From contig NC_011723.1 in the NCBI RefSeq assembly GCF_000021805.1, forward strand, positions 1-40,786: 40,786 nt of DNA, given 5' to 3'. This DNA is from Rippkaea orientalis PCC 8801. GTDB lineage: Bacteria > Cyanobacteriota > Cyanobacteriia > Cyanobacteriales > Microcystaceae. The notes beneath the pieces were generated by a model. That model had not been told where the DNA came from. It saw nothing but the letters and a program-made list of their open reading frames with translations, and did not search any database. The position numbers were made by a program, and so were the translations under genes. Below, piece after piece: positions 1 through 7,074 of this stretch (within the stretch, counting starts at the first letter, position 1; every line of letters starts with the position of its first letter).

Positions 1-1
1 A

Positions 2-100
2 CCGATTCGCTATGGCGATCGCTTTCTAGCGACTTTGCCTAAAACAGATGCTGAGGACTTTTTAAATGGTAATTTTTCTGATATGTACTGGAGTTTATAG
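2..100 (+). pseudogene. 3' end of an unidentified gene cut by the window edge
   Basis: An open frame runs from the window edge to a TAG at 98-100 and encodes 32 residues ending in NGNFSDMYWSL. There is no start codon, so this is the tail of a gene that begins outside the window. I do not recognise the family. It is called partial, not broken; the pseudogene type is used only because the gene is incomplete here. Confidence 0.4.
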
Positions 101-166
101 CAGCTTGTGACCCCAGTAAACGCCCCCTAAAAGTGGAGAATACCTATCAAGGAAACAAACCTGAAC

Positions 167-421
167 TCATCCTCTTAGAACGAATTTAATTTGTTTACTA
201 TCTGGCTCGATACATATACCAAACCAATGTGTAGCTTGATGAATATATTTTCTTTTTTCACAATGCTGTCTAAGTTTTAGCCGTCCAATCTCTATAGAAT
301 CGTTATTACTATGTATCGTTAAACCCGCACTCATATCGTCAAAAACTAGGGTCAAATCATGGCATTTGCTATCTTGTCTTGTCATTTGAGTAATCTTATC
401 TATTCCATTAGACATCTCCAA
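167..421 (-). CDS. small conserved-looking hypothetical protein (84 aa)
   Basis: The 84-residue product contains LTLVFDDMSAGLTIHSNN followed by a basic stretch with two Cys residues. The FDDMS-GLT-HS pattern looks like the C-terminal part of a longer cyanobacterial hypothetical family, so this may be a 3' fragment that began at an internal Met. The IS5-type transposase lies directly upstream, at 495-1487, and could have removed the 5' part. No function is proposed. Confidence 0.45.
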   Translation of the reverse strand: MEMSNGIDKITQMTRQDSKCHDLTLVFDDMSAGLTIHSNNDSIEIGRLKLRQHCEKRKYIHQATHWFGICIEPDSKQIKFVLRG

Positions 422-494
422 GAATCTATAATCCAGTCATCGCAATAGAAGCAGGCAGATTAGACTCGAAGCAAAAATTCACCTTAATAACGAA

Positions 495-1487
495 TTAATC
501 AGGGTTTAAAGACACAAAATCTAATTTTGAGATAAAACTATGGCTCATCTTAACGTCAATTACCTCACCTGATTTCTCGGATTCTATTATTCGTAAAATT
601 AGGGAACCAATTCTCAAACGAACTAATCCACAAACGGTTAATAGAACTGATTTATATCGACTTTTCTGTAATCTAAATCTTTCTTGAACAACTTTAAATA
701 CTTTGACAACTCTAATTAAATGCTCAACAAAAATCCGATTAGATGATAAAGCTTTATTTTCTTTCTTTTGACTTTCTGTTAATTCTCCCTTCTTAGGTTT
801 TTTATAGGGAGTTTTGATTTGAGTTTCTCCAATATAAGCTTTATCTCCACTAAAAGTTTGTTGAACATCGAATTTACTTAAAGTTTGACGACATATTTTT
901 ATGTCACTCATTGGACCAGGTTTTCCCATTACTACATCAATGATATCTTGAGCTTTTGGTAACACAATAAATTGATTTTTTAAAGTATGTCTTTGCTGCT
1001 TACCTGAATAATATTTTTTTTGTTCTTGACAGTCTGAGGGTCTTTCAATTGGCTGTTCTGAACTGTCTACAATCAATTCATAATCAGTTAATTGTTCTTG
1101 AATTATCTCTTCTTCTTCTTGGAACTTTTTTACTTGTTCTAACAAACTTGACGGTAACTCTCCTTCAAAAAGTTTTTGCCAATAGCTAAAGATATTATGA
1201 GCCGTTGATTCACTAACTTGAAAGAGCAGCCCTAAGATTTGAAAACTTATATTATGTCTTAGATAAACTAACATTAGAACAATTTGTTCTTCTTCTGATA
1301 ATTTAGAATAAGTTCCGCTTCCTGGTTGATTAATTCTAATTTTTGTTTTCTCAATTTTTTCTTTATTTTCCTGATGGAGAAGCTTCCCAAGGGCAATCAA
1401 TTGTTCTAATTGTTGATAGTCAATTCCTAATAATCTTTTTGTTTGTTTAGGATATTTGTGAATATGTCCCCAAGTGTAACTTTCCAT
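495..1487 (-). CDS. IS5-type DDE transposase (330 aa)
   Basis: This is a transposase of the IS5-like group with a helix-turn-helix in front of a DDE_Tnp_4 catalytic core. Residues about 60-100 form the HTH part (SEEEQIVLMLVYLRHN, then VSESTAHNIF). The catalytic acidic residues appear in order: Asp in LIVDSSEQPIERP, Asp in TFSGDKAYIG, and Glu in SNRIFVEHLIRVVKVF, with the typical arginine-rich C-terminus. The reading frame is full length, so the element could be active. I could not place its terminal inverted repeats with confidence. A weak match between AGGGTTTAAAG (near 503) and AGGGAGAGTTAAG (reverse strand near 1510) is the best candidate. It separates the 84-aa gene from the 593-aa gene. 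Confidence 0.88.
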   Translation of the reverse strand: MESYTWGHIHKYPKQTKRLLGIDYQQLEQLIALGKLLHQENKEKIEKTKIRINQPGSGTYSKLSEEEQIVLMLVYLRHNISFQILGLLFQVSESTAHNIFSYWQKLFEGELPSSLLEQVKKFQEEEEIIQEQLTDYELIVDSSEQPIERPSDCQEQKKYYSGKQQRHTLKNQFIVLPKAQDIIDVVMGKPGPMSDIKICRQTLSKFDVQQTFSGDKAYIGETQIKTPYKKPKKGELTESQKKENKALSSNRIFVEHLIRVVKVFKVVQERFRLQKSRYKSVLLTVCGLVRLRIGSLILRIIESEKSGEVIDVKMSHSFISKLDFVSLNPD

Positions 1488-1533
1488 TTTCTTTTTTTTG
1501 ACTTAACTCTCCCTATTATTATACAATGTTTTC

Positions 1534-3315
1534 CTATTTGATTAAATTATGGAGATGTCTATTACTTATTTGATAAAGTGTTTCTTCATTCAAGTGTAAC
1601 AACATAAAACCAAGGTCTATGGTTATGGGAACTTCTAAATGCTCGATCTGTGCAATTAATTTTCCTACTGTTGTTTCTTGAAATCTTGTAAGTATGCCAT
1701 CAGGCGTTTCATTCCCTTTTAATTCTGTACGACGTACTGTCATCGCAAGATCGAGATCAGTAGATATATTATCATCTAAAGTGAATAAATCATACTCGTT
1801 ACTTATCCATAAATTGTTCTTTAAATGATATGAGAGAATTGTTAGTTCGTTTGAAGCAAGTATTCTTTCTCCGTATAAAACTCTCCGATTAATATAGTTA
1901 AGAAATTGTAGTGGAGATTGTAACATTTCTGTCATTACATCAAGTAGAAAGACATCCATAACAAATGGAGGTAAAATCTTTTTTGTCTGATGATATTTCA
2001 GGAATTGACGTGCTTGAAAACTAAGGGCAGGATAATGGTCAGAAACTACACAAAAAATATAGATTTCTTTAAAATCTCTATTGACTAATTGTTCTTCAGA
2101 ATCAGAAACACACAGTCTATAACTTTTGTTATTGATTAAACCGGCACAAGTGTATCCTTGGTTGTATGAATCTTGTATTGCTTTTTTAAAGTCATCTTTT
2201 AAACACTTATCATTACCTTTCCTAGATGCTAACGTGAGTTTTTTAGATTTTGCTTGTAAAATTATCGCCCTATTTGCAAATACAACAAGTACATCAATTT
2301 CTCCTGCTTTGTTCTCTTTATTATCAAAAATATCAATATTCGATAAGACGTTTTCTTTTCCAAAAACTAATTGTAATCTTTCTTTTGCAAATTCTTCAGT
2401 GAAGTCTCCTCTATGTTTCATCGCTAAGTTTTTATATGATTTATCTTCATTAAACCAAAAGAAAGGAGTCTCATAATAGGCTTCAGCAAGACTATAAACT
2501 TGAAACAATAGGTATTGATCTTCGCCATATTTTATAATTGGATAGGCATTTGATCGGTTAAAGTCTCCTAACGATTTAAAGCTTTCATTATTTTTTCTAT
2601 CAGATAAGATCGAGAATGAATCTAATATAGACTTAACACTTTTTTCCTCTATACTAGTTAAACGTGAGCTAATTTCATGAGTAGTAAAACAAAATCCTGG
2701 AAGAAGAGTCCAATTACTTGGATGCTTTTGGGAGAAATTTTTTAGAGTTTCTAATAACTTGTCATTTTGAATTTTTATTATGCAATCGGTGACGTGACGG
2801 ACATCATTAGGAGTGTAACCTTTATTATTTAAAAACCAATCAATATCTTTAGCATATTTCTTTTCCAAAAGATCTTTATATTGAAATAAGTATGCAGACT
2901 CACTACCGTAAAATATAGGTTCTCTCAGAGTAGTAGCATTGGCAAATGGATTAAATCCCTCTTCTTGAATTTGTTGGGGATCTAGATTAGAGAAAAAATT
3001 ACCATACATCGAAACGTGAATTTCTTCTAGAAGAGAAATTGTCTTGTCTATCATAGACTGAAAGACTTCTGGAGAAGGAAGCGACCAATCAATTTTTTGT
3101 TTGATAAGCAAACCAATTAATGTTGAAATTTCAGTTCTTACAAGTCGATGCCTAGAAAACTGACGTAGCATATCTTCTACTTCTAATGTTTCGTTGTAGC
3201 TAATAACATTATCTTTGTAACTAAAAAAGGCGATAACATGAATATATCCAGGGCTTGAGCAAAGTTCTGAAAGATTGTTAAAAATCTCCTCTTCGGATCG
3301 GCTGGTGCTTTCCAC
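1534..3315 (-). CDS. 593-aa protein with a NERD/Mrr-like PD-(D/E)XK nuclease motif
   Basis: The family is not recognised by name. Residues about 303-360 carry the pattern of a restriction-nuclease-like fold: a Glu-rich helix (GDFTEEFAKERL), then AGEIDVLVVF (E339, D341), then a strand ending AIILQAKSKKL (Q354, K356). NERD proteins usually have ExK and Mrr-type enzymes QxK; this one has QAK. The roughly 300-residue N-terminal part and the roughly 200-residue C-terminal part show no motif I know, and no signal peptide or membrane segment is evident. The gene stands alone, head to tail with a transposase and amid mobile DNA, which would suit a single-gene defence or DNA-processing function, but that is inference. 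The start Met at 3315 gives the longest frame; no clear Shine-Dalgarno was seen. Confidence 0.7.
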   Translation of the reverse strand: MESTSRSEEEIFNNLSELCSSPGYIHVIAFFSYKDNVISYNETLEVEDMLRQFSRHRLVRTEISTLIGLLIKQKIDWSLPSPEVFQSMIDKTISLLEEIHVSMYGNFFSNLDPQQIQEEGFNPFANATTLREPIFYGSESAYLFQYKDLLEKKYAKDIDWFLNNKGYTPNDVRHVTDCIIKIQNDKLLETLKNFSQKHPSNWTLLPGFCFTTHEISSRLTSIEEKSVKSILDSFSILSDRKNNESFKSLGDFNRSNAYPIIKYGEDQYLLFQVYSLAEAYYETPFFWFNEDKSYKNLAMKHRGDFTEEFAKERLQLVFGKENVLSNIDIFDNKENKAGEIDVLVVFANRAIILQAKSKKLTLASRKGNDKCLKDDFKKAIQDSYNQGYTCAGLINNKSYRLCVSDSEEQLVNRDFKEIYIFCVVSDHYPALSFQARQFLKYHQTKKILPPFVMDVFLLDVMTEMLQSPLQFLNYINRRVLYGERILASNELTILSYHLKNNLWISNEYDLFTLDDNISTDLDLAMTVRRTELKGNETPDGILTRFQETTVGKLIAQIEHLEVPITIDLGFMLLHLNEETLYQISNRHLHNLIK

Positions 3316-3463
3316 GCAACTACTCCATTCGCCAATAATTATACTTTATTTACAATTTTATTCATAATTAATGGAATAGCAGAATAGAGAAATTACTTAA
3401 AATAAAGAATATCAATTGCCGACTGGTTTTGCTTATCTGTCACTTCCAAATTTAGTAAGAAAT

Positions 3464-3559
3464 CCAGATTACCAGAGATGACTCAGAAGACCCAACAATC
3501 CAGATAACCAGCCAACCAGTAAACCAGATAGCCAGATTACCAAACGACCAGATTACCAG
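3464..3559 (+). repeat. 8-bp periodic CCAG array before an RHH gene
   Basis: CCAG starts at 3500, 3508, 3516, 3524, 3532, 3548 and 3556, with CCAA at 3540, so the period is exactly 8 bp. Two further units lie at 3464 and 3472. Unit variants include CCAGATTA, CCAGATAA and CCAGTAAA. The array ends 2 bp before the ATG of the 54-aa RHH protein. RHH partition repressors are known to bind contiguous short direct repeats, so this may be an operator/centromere. Alternatively, it may be an expanded coding repeat, because the RHH frame stays open through the array from 3456. Confidence 0.6.
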
Positions 3560-3560
3560 A

Positions 3561-3725
3561 ATGGAGTCAGAACAAGCTAGGGGTGAGGAAAAGGAAGTCA
3601 ATCTCTGTATCAAAGTCCCTAAGTCCCTAAGACAACATTGGGCAGCCGAAGCTAAGCGTCAGGGAACAACCATGACAGCCATCATTATTGAAGCATTAAC
3701 CGCCAAGTTTGGGGAACCCAATTGA
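3561..3725 (+). CDS. small ribbon-helix-helix DNA-binding protein (54 aa)
   Basis: This is a short gene that a length cutoff would miss. The product reads as a ribbon-helix-helix protein: an N-terminal acidic tail, a beta strand (VNLCIKVPKSL), helix A (RQHWAAEAKRQG) and helix B (TMTAIIIEALTAKFG). The same layout occurs in the C-terminal half of the ParA-linked RHH protein at 40160. The frame is open upstream to 3456 through the CCAG array but has no ATG, GTG or TTG there, so 3561 is the first usable start; a longer ancestral protein with a lost start is possible. No parA gene lies beside it. The next gene downstream is the broken copy of the 21171 gene, so this looks like a partition or regulatory remnant of a plasmid. 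Confidence 0.6.
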   Translation: MESEQARGEEKEVNLCIKVPKSLRQHWAAEAKRQGTTMTAIIIEALTAKFGEPN

Positions 3726-3766
3726 AGGCAGAAACAATAATATTAAATTCCCTATCCTATCCCCCT

Positions 3767-3866
3767 TATAATAGAAATATGGGGCTTAAGTTTGAGAAAA
3801 AATTCCATGACATCTACCAATAAATCCGCTTCACAAGACTTATATTTCAAGTTGAGAAATTGCTAA
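3767..3866 (+). pseudogene. truncated start of the NERD-like gene found whole at 21171
   Basis: From the TTATAATA near 3767 to 3838 this stretch aligns with 21130-21202, covering the promoter-like region, the ATG (3807) and codons 1-10 (MTSTNKSASQ against MTSSNKSTSQ). The similarity stops after CACAAGA at 3838, and the stop codon of cpeF, on the other strand, begins 2 bp later. The residual frame ends at 3866 inside cpeF. This marks a recombination breakpoint between plasmid-like DNA and the PE cluster. Confidence 0.75.
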
Positions 3867-4700
3867 TTTGATGATTGACTGAACTGTTGTTGCCGATTCA
3901 GAGTTGTTAGCTTCTCGTAAAGCTTCTATAACTTGAGGATCTCCAATCTTCATCAAGGATAATGCTGCCGATTTTCTAGTTTCTTCATCAACATGATGTA
4001 ATAACTCAACAAGTTTAGGAATAGCAGGTTGATAAGTCAGGTTTCCTAAGACTGCTGCTGTTTCACAGCGTACATTTGAGTCGGGATCACTGAGAGAGTT
4101 GACTAGGATATCCAATAGTTCTTGATCGGGTTCAGAGGCAGCTACTTTGGCTATTGCCCCGACAACAGCAGCGCGAACAACTGGGGAGTCATGGGAAACT
4201 GCCTGATTTAGGTGTTGTTTAGCTTGGGGTCCAATAAAGGCTAAAGCCCAAGCTGCATGACCTTTAGCACTTTCTGGAACATCTGGTGAGCCTAAGATGT
4301 TCAGCAAAGGGAAAACTCCAGCTTCCCCCATTCTAGCCAAGGCTCCAACTGATGAGCCTTGAACCACAGTATCTTCATCATTGAGGAAAGATTCGATTAA
4401 CTGGGGAATAGTCTGGGGATCGGCAATCAGGGTTAAAGTTTTAGCTGCAGCCCTTCTAACAACGACATTTGAGTGATTAGCTAAAGCGTCCAACAAAAAA
4501 GGGGTTGCTGGTTGACCAATTTCCCCCAGAGTTTGTGCAGCACGCAGTCGAGTCATGCCTCGCGTATCGCCTAAACATTCAACTAGAGACTTCAAAATAC
4601 TCTGATCCTTAAAGTTAAAAGTTTTTAGGCTAATTTCCTCAGTAACCTTCTCAAGTAACTTATCTGTTTGTTCCTGAGTTAACACAATTAAACCTGTCAT
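3840..4700 (-). CDS. cpeF: phycoerythrobilin lyase CpeF (HEAT-repeat, E/F clan)
   Basis: The 286-residue product is made almost wholly of HEAT-like repeats (LVECLGDTRGMTRLRAAQTL, then VVVRRAAAKTLTLIADP, VVRAAVVGAIAKVA, NVRCETAAVLGNL). It matches the CpeF/MpeV type of the E/F bilin lyase clan, including the opening MTGLIVLTQEQTDKLLEKV. In Fremyella, CpeF attaches the doubly linked phycoerythrobilin to Cys48/Cys59 of CpeB, and both cysteines are present in the CpeB of this window. The gene is divergent from cpeY across about 120 bp, which probably holds both promoters. Its 3' end abuts the breakpoint with plasmid-like DNA, yet the reading frame looks complete. Another E/F-clan lyase is possible, but the lengths and order of CpeY and CpeZ account for those two genes elsewhere. 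Confidence 0.82.
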   Translation of the reverse strand: MTGLIVLTQEQTDKLLEKVTEEISLKTFNFKDQSILKSLVECLGDTRGMTRLRAAQTLGEIGQPATPFLLDALANHSNVVVRRAAAKTLTLIADPQTIPQLIESFLNDEDTVVQGSSVGALARMGEAGVFPLLNILGSPDVPESAKGHAAWALAFIGPQAKQHLNQAVSHDSPVVRAAVVGAIAKVAASEPDQELLDILVNSLSDPDSNVRCETAAVLGNLTYQPAIPKLVELLHHVDEETRKSAALSLMKIGDPQVIEALREANNSESATTVQSIIKLAISQLEI

Positions 4701-4721
4701 CCGACTACCTTTGACTTTAAT

Positions 4722-4731
4722 ATGATATCAT
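4722..4731. promoter_or_regulatory. palindrome in the cpeF/cpeY divergent promoter region
   Basis: ATGATATCAT is a perfect 10-bp palindrome roughly 20 bp upstream of the cpeF start, within the 120-bp region shared with cpeY. It could be an operator. Short A/T-rich palindromes also occur by chance, so this is only a candidate. Confidence 0.25.
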
Positions 4732-4819
4732 AAGGCCATCGTAAAACAACGAAGTTTTAACCCCAAAATTTCTGATAAAAAGGTTTTAAACCCGGTTTTT
4801 GGCTCAAGCCATAAAATTT

Positions 4820-6097
4820 ATGGATAAACGCTTTTTTAACTTCTTCAATCTGACGGAAGACCAGGCGATCACTCTTTTAGATACTCCTCAAGACCAAATT
4901 AAAGAAAACGATTCTCGCTACATTGCTGCCTCCCATTTGGTTAACTTTCCCACAGAACGCGCTATCAATGCCTTGATGCGGGCAGTACAAAACAACGAAC
5001 CCTCTCTCGATAATCGCATCGTACGCAGAAAGTCCATAGAGACCCTAGGAAGACTGGAGGCGAAACAAGCCTTGTCCGTCATTCACAGCTGTTTAAACGA
5101 TGACGACTGCTACACAGTAGAAAATGCCGTCTGGGCAATCGGAGAAATTGGAACAACTGACGACGCTATTCTCGAAGATATCGCTCAGTTGCTGAAGAAA
5201 CCTGGGCAAACGCACCGCGTTATTATCCATACCCTGACCAAGTTAAATTATCAACCTGCCCTGGAGCAAATTCGCCCTTTTGTCGATAACCCTGACCCCC
5301 CAACCGCCAGTGCAGCTATTGCTTCAGTCTGTCGTTTTACCAAGGATTATTCTCAGATGGAAAAAGTAGTAGCCCTGTTGAGACACCCGAATGTCTTAGC
5401 AAGGCGGCTGTCTATTCAGGATTTGATCGATTCTCGTTACTACGATGCCATTGCCAATATTGCCCGATGTCCCGTCTCCTTAGTGTTTCGACTTCGGGGT
5501 ATTCGGATGCTGGCAGAAGCAGGTATTCCCACGGCGGAAATCTCCTTTGAAATGATTCAACCCCATTTAGAACAGACGTTGCGAGATCATCCCGATGATT
5601 TGGACTTAGTACATAGCTATGAGAAAACGCCTGATTTAACGATTTTGCTGCAGACATTATATGAAACGGATTTTGGACGATGCTATCTGGCTAGTAAAAC
5701 AATTCTCGACCATTATTCAGACATCGCCCCCGAAGCCCTATTGGCGACTTATAGCCAAGAAGCCAAGAGTGATTATGGAGCTCATTATCATGTGATCAAA
5801 CTATTGGGCTGGTTGAAATATGCTCCAGCCTATGATTTACTGCTAGAAGCCTTACATAATCGTCAACCTCAATTTCAGAAATCACGGTCTGCCGCAGCGA
5901 TTGCCTTGGGAGAACTGGGGGTGAAAAAGGCTATTCCCGTTTTACAAGCCAGCCTCTATGAACAAAACTGGGTTTTAAAATACGCTGCGTTGATCGCACT
6001 TGAAAAACTAGGCTCTGAGGGCGGTCATGAAATTTTAATCAACGACCCCGACTGGTTGATTCAACGAATCTGCGAGAGTCCCCACCCTCAGCGATAG
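4820..6097 (+). CDS. cpeY: phycoerythrobilin lyase CpeY (HEAT-repeat)
   Basis: CpeY is the E/F-clan lyase that attaches phycoerythrobilin to Cys82 of CpeA; CpeZ assists it. The 425-residue product starts MDKRFFNFFNLTEDQA, as in other CpeY proteins, and has successive HEAT repeats (IVRRKSIETLGRLEAKQAL, TVENAVWAIGEIG, RSAAAIALGELGVKKAIPVL, VLKYAALIALEKLG). A TTG at 4799 would add seven residues, but the ATG at 4820 fits the family N-terminus. cpeZ follows after 64 bp on the same strand, so the two are probably cotranscribed, as in other PE-containing cyanobacteria. The product acts in the cytosol during PE assembly. No defect is visible. Confidence 0.92.
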   Translation: MDKRFFNFFNLTEDQAITLLDTPQDQIKENDSRYIAASHLVNFPTERAINALMRAVQNNEPSLDNRIVRRKSIETLGRLEAKQALSVIHSCLNDDDCYTVENAVWAIGEIGTTDDAILEDIAQLLKKPGQTHRVIIHTLTKLNYQPALEQIRPFVDNPDPPTASAAIASVCRFTKDYSQMEKVVALLRHPNVLARRLSIQDLIDSRYYDAIANIARCPVSLVFRLRGIRMLAEAGIPTAEISFEMIQPHLEQTLRDHPDDLDLVHSYEKTPDLTILLQTLYETDFGRCYLASKTILDHYSDIAPEALLATYSQEAKSDYGAHYHVIKLLGWLKYAPAYDLLLEALHNRQPQFQKSRSAAAIALGELGVKKAIPVLQASLYEQNWVLKYAALIALEKLGSEGGHEILINDPDWLIQRICESPHPQR

Positions 6098-6161
6098 CGG
6101 GGTAGGAAAGGAGCGAATCGAAGTAGTTGACAACTTATCCACGTCTTTAATTGGTAATCCT

Positions 6162-6788
6162 ATGACAACAGATTCTTTATTTAACAGACTAAAACACCCT
6201 AACCCTCATCTACGGGATTCGGCCATGTTTGAAATTGCCGAGTCCCGCGACGAAAATACGATTCCTCGTCTGATCAGTATTTTGGATGAAGAGGATACGA
6301 CTTATCGTCGAGCAGCCGTTAAAACATTAGGGGTAATTGGGGTAGATGCTGTCCCCTCGGTGGTTGAGTCCTTGCTGCATAGTGAAAATGTAACTGTACG
6401 AGGAAGTGCCGCCAAAGTCTTGGCACAGATTGCTGTTAATTATCCGAATTTACCTTTTCCTGAAGCTGGTTTGCAGGGATTAAAGGCTGCCATCAATGAC
6501 CCCAATCCTGTGGTTTATATTGCATCAATAATGGCGTTAGGTCAAATGGGGACAGCGGCCTACGAAATTTTGTTGGAGTCGTTGAAGACAACAGATAACG
6601 TCGCGGTGCAGGTGGCAATTGTTAACGCACTTGCTTCGATTGGAGAGCCGAAGTGTGCTGAAGTCCTCACAACACTTGCCAATAATGAATTAGTCGATTC
6701 CTATGTACGCCAATCAGCTACGAGTGCTTTATCTCGTTTGGATTTAGTAATCAACTTTAACACTTCCTCTCCTGAACGCAGAGTTTGA
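6162..6788 (+). CDS. cpeZ: phycoerythrin lyase subunit/chaperone CpeZ
   Basis: The 208-residue product is a HEAT-repeat protein (LRDSAMFEIAESRDENTIPRL, TYRRAAVKTLGVIG, VTVRGSAAKVLAQIA, YVRQSATSALSRL). Its length and its position behind cpeY match CpeZ. In Fremyella, CpeZ acts as a chaperone-like partner that raises the activity of CpeY and helps stabilise PE subunits. The TGA stop at 6786-6788 shares its last base with the 6-bp target duplication of the small element at 6794-7058, so that element landed at the very end of the gene without changing it. The transcript then runs towards the convergent cpeBA genes, from which it is separated by two mobile elements. Confidence 0.9.
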   Translation: MTTDSLFNRLKHPNPHLRDSAMFEIAESRDENTIPRLISILDEEDTTYRRAAVKTLGVIGVDAVPSVVESLLHSENVTVRGSAAKVLAQIAVNYPNLPFPEAGLQGLKAAINDPNPVVYIASIMALGQMGTAAYEILLESLKTTDNVAVQVAIVNALASIGEPKCAEVLTTLANNELVDSYVRQSATSALSRLDLVINFNTSSPERRV

Positions 6789-6793
6789 CATAT

Positions 6794-7058
6794 CTGAACT
6801 TCCCCCTGGAAAAAATAACGAAACCCTTATCTAGAGGTAGTTTGAGCGATTTTTGAACTACCAGTTACTGGGTACAATCTACTCTGAAGCTTAACTGAAG
6901 TGTGTTTTGAGGCGATCGCACCTATTCTTTCATTATACAGCGATCGCTGGCTCTAATCAAGACCTTACATGGACACAGAACAAATAGACTAATCCCTAAA
7001 AGCCTTGCATAGCAAGGCTTTTAGGGATTTAAAGTACAAACGCACGGGGGAAGTTCAG
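6794..7058. mobile_element. 265-bp MITE with 13-bp terminal repeats and 6-bp target duplication
   Basis: The ends are perfect inverted repeats: CTGAACTTCCCCC at 6794-6806 and GGGGGAAGTTCAG at 7046-7058. The 6-bp direct repeat ACATAT flanks them at 6788-6793 and 7059-7064. Inside there is no ORF, but two HIP1-like sites and a perfect 14-bp-stem hairpin (CCCTAAAAGCCTTG and its complement around 6992-7025) that could also end the cpeYZ transcript. No transposase with these ends is in the window. Confidence 0.8.
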
Positions 7059-7074
7059 ACATATTATTTAATCC

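Noticed and set aside
2126-2476. Plus-strand ORF of 116 codons
   Set aside because: It lies wholly inside the 593-aa gene on the other strand and shows no family features.
3464-3559. CCAG array as a CRISPR
   Set aside because: The repeat unit is only 8 bp with no unique 30-40 bp spacers and no cas genes, so it does not fit a CRISPR array.
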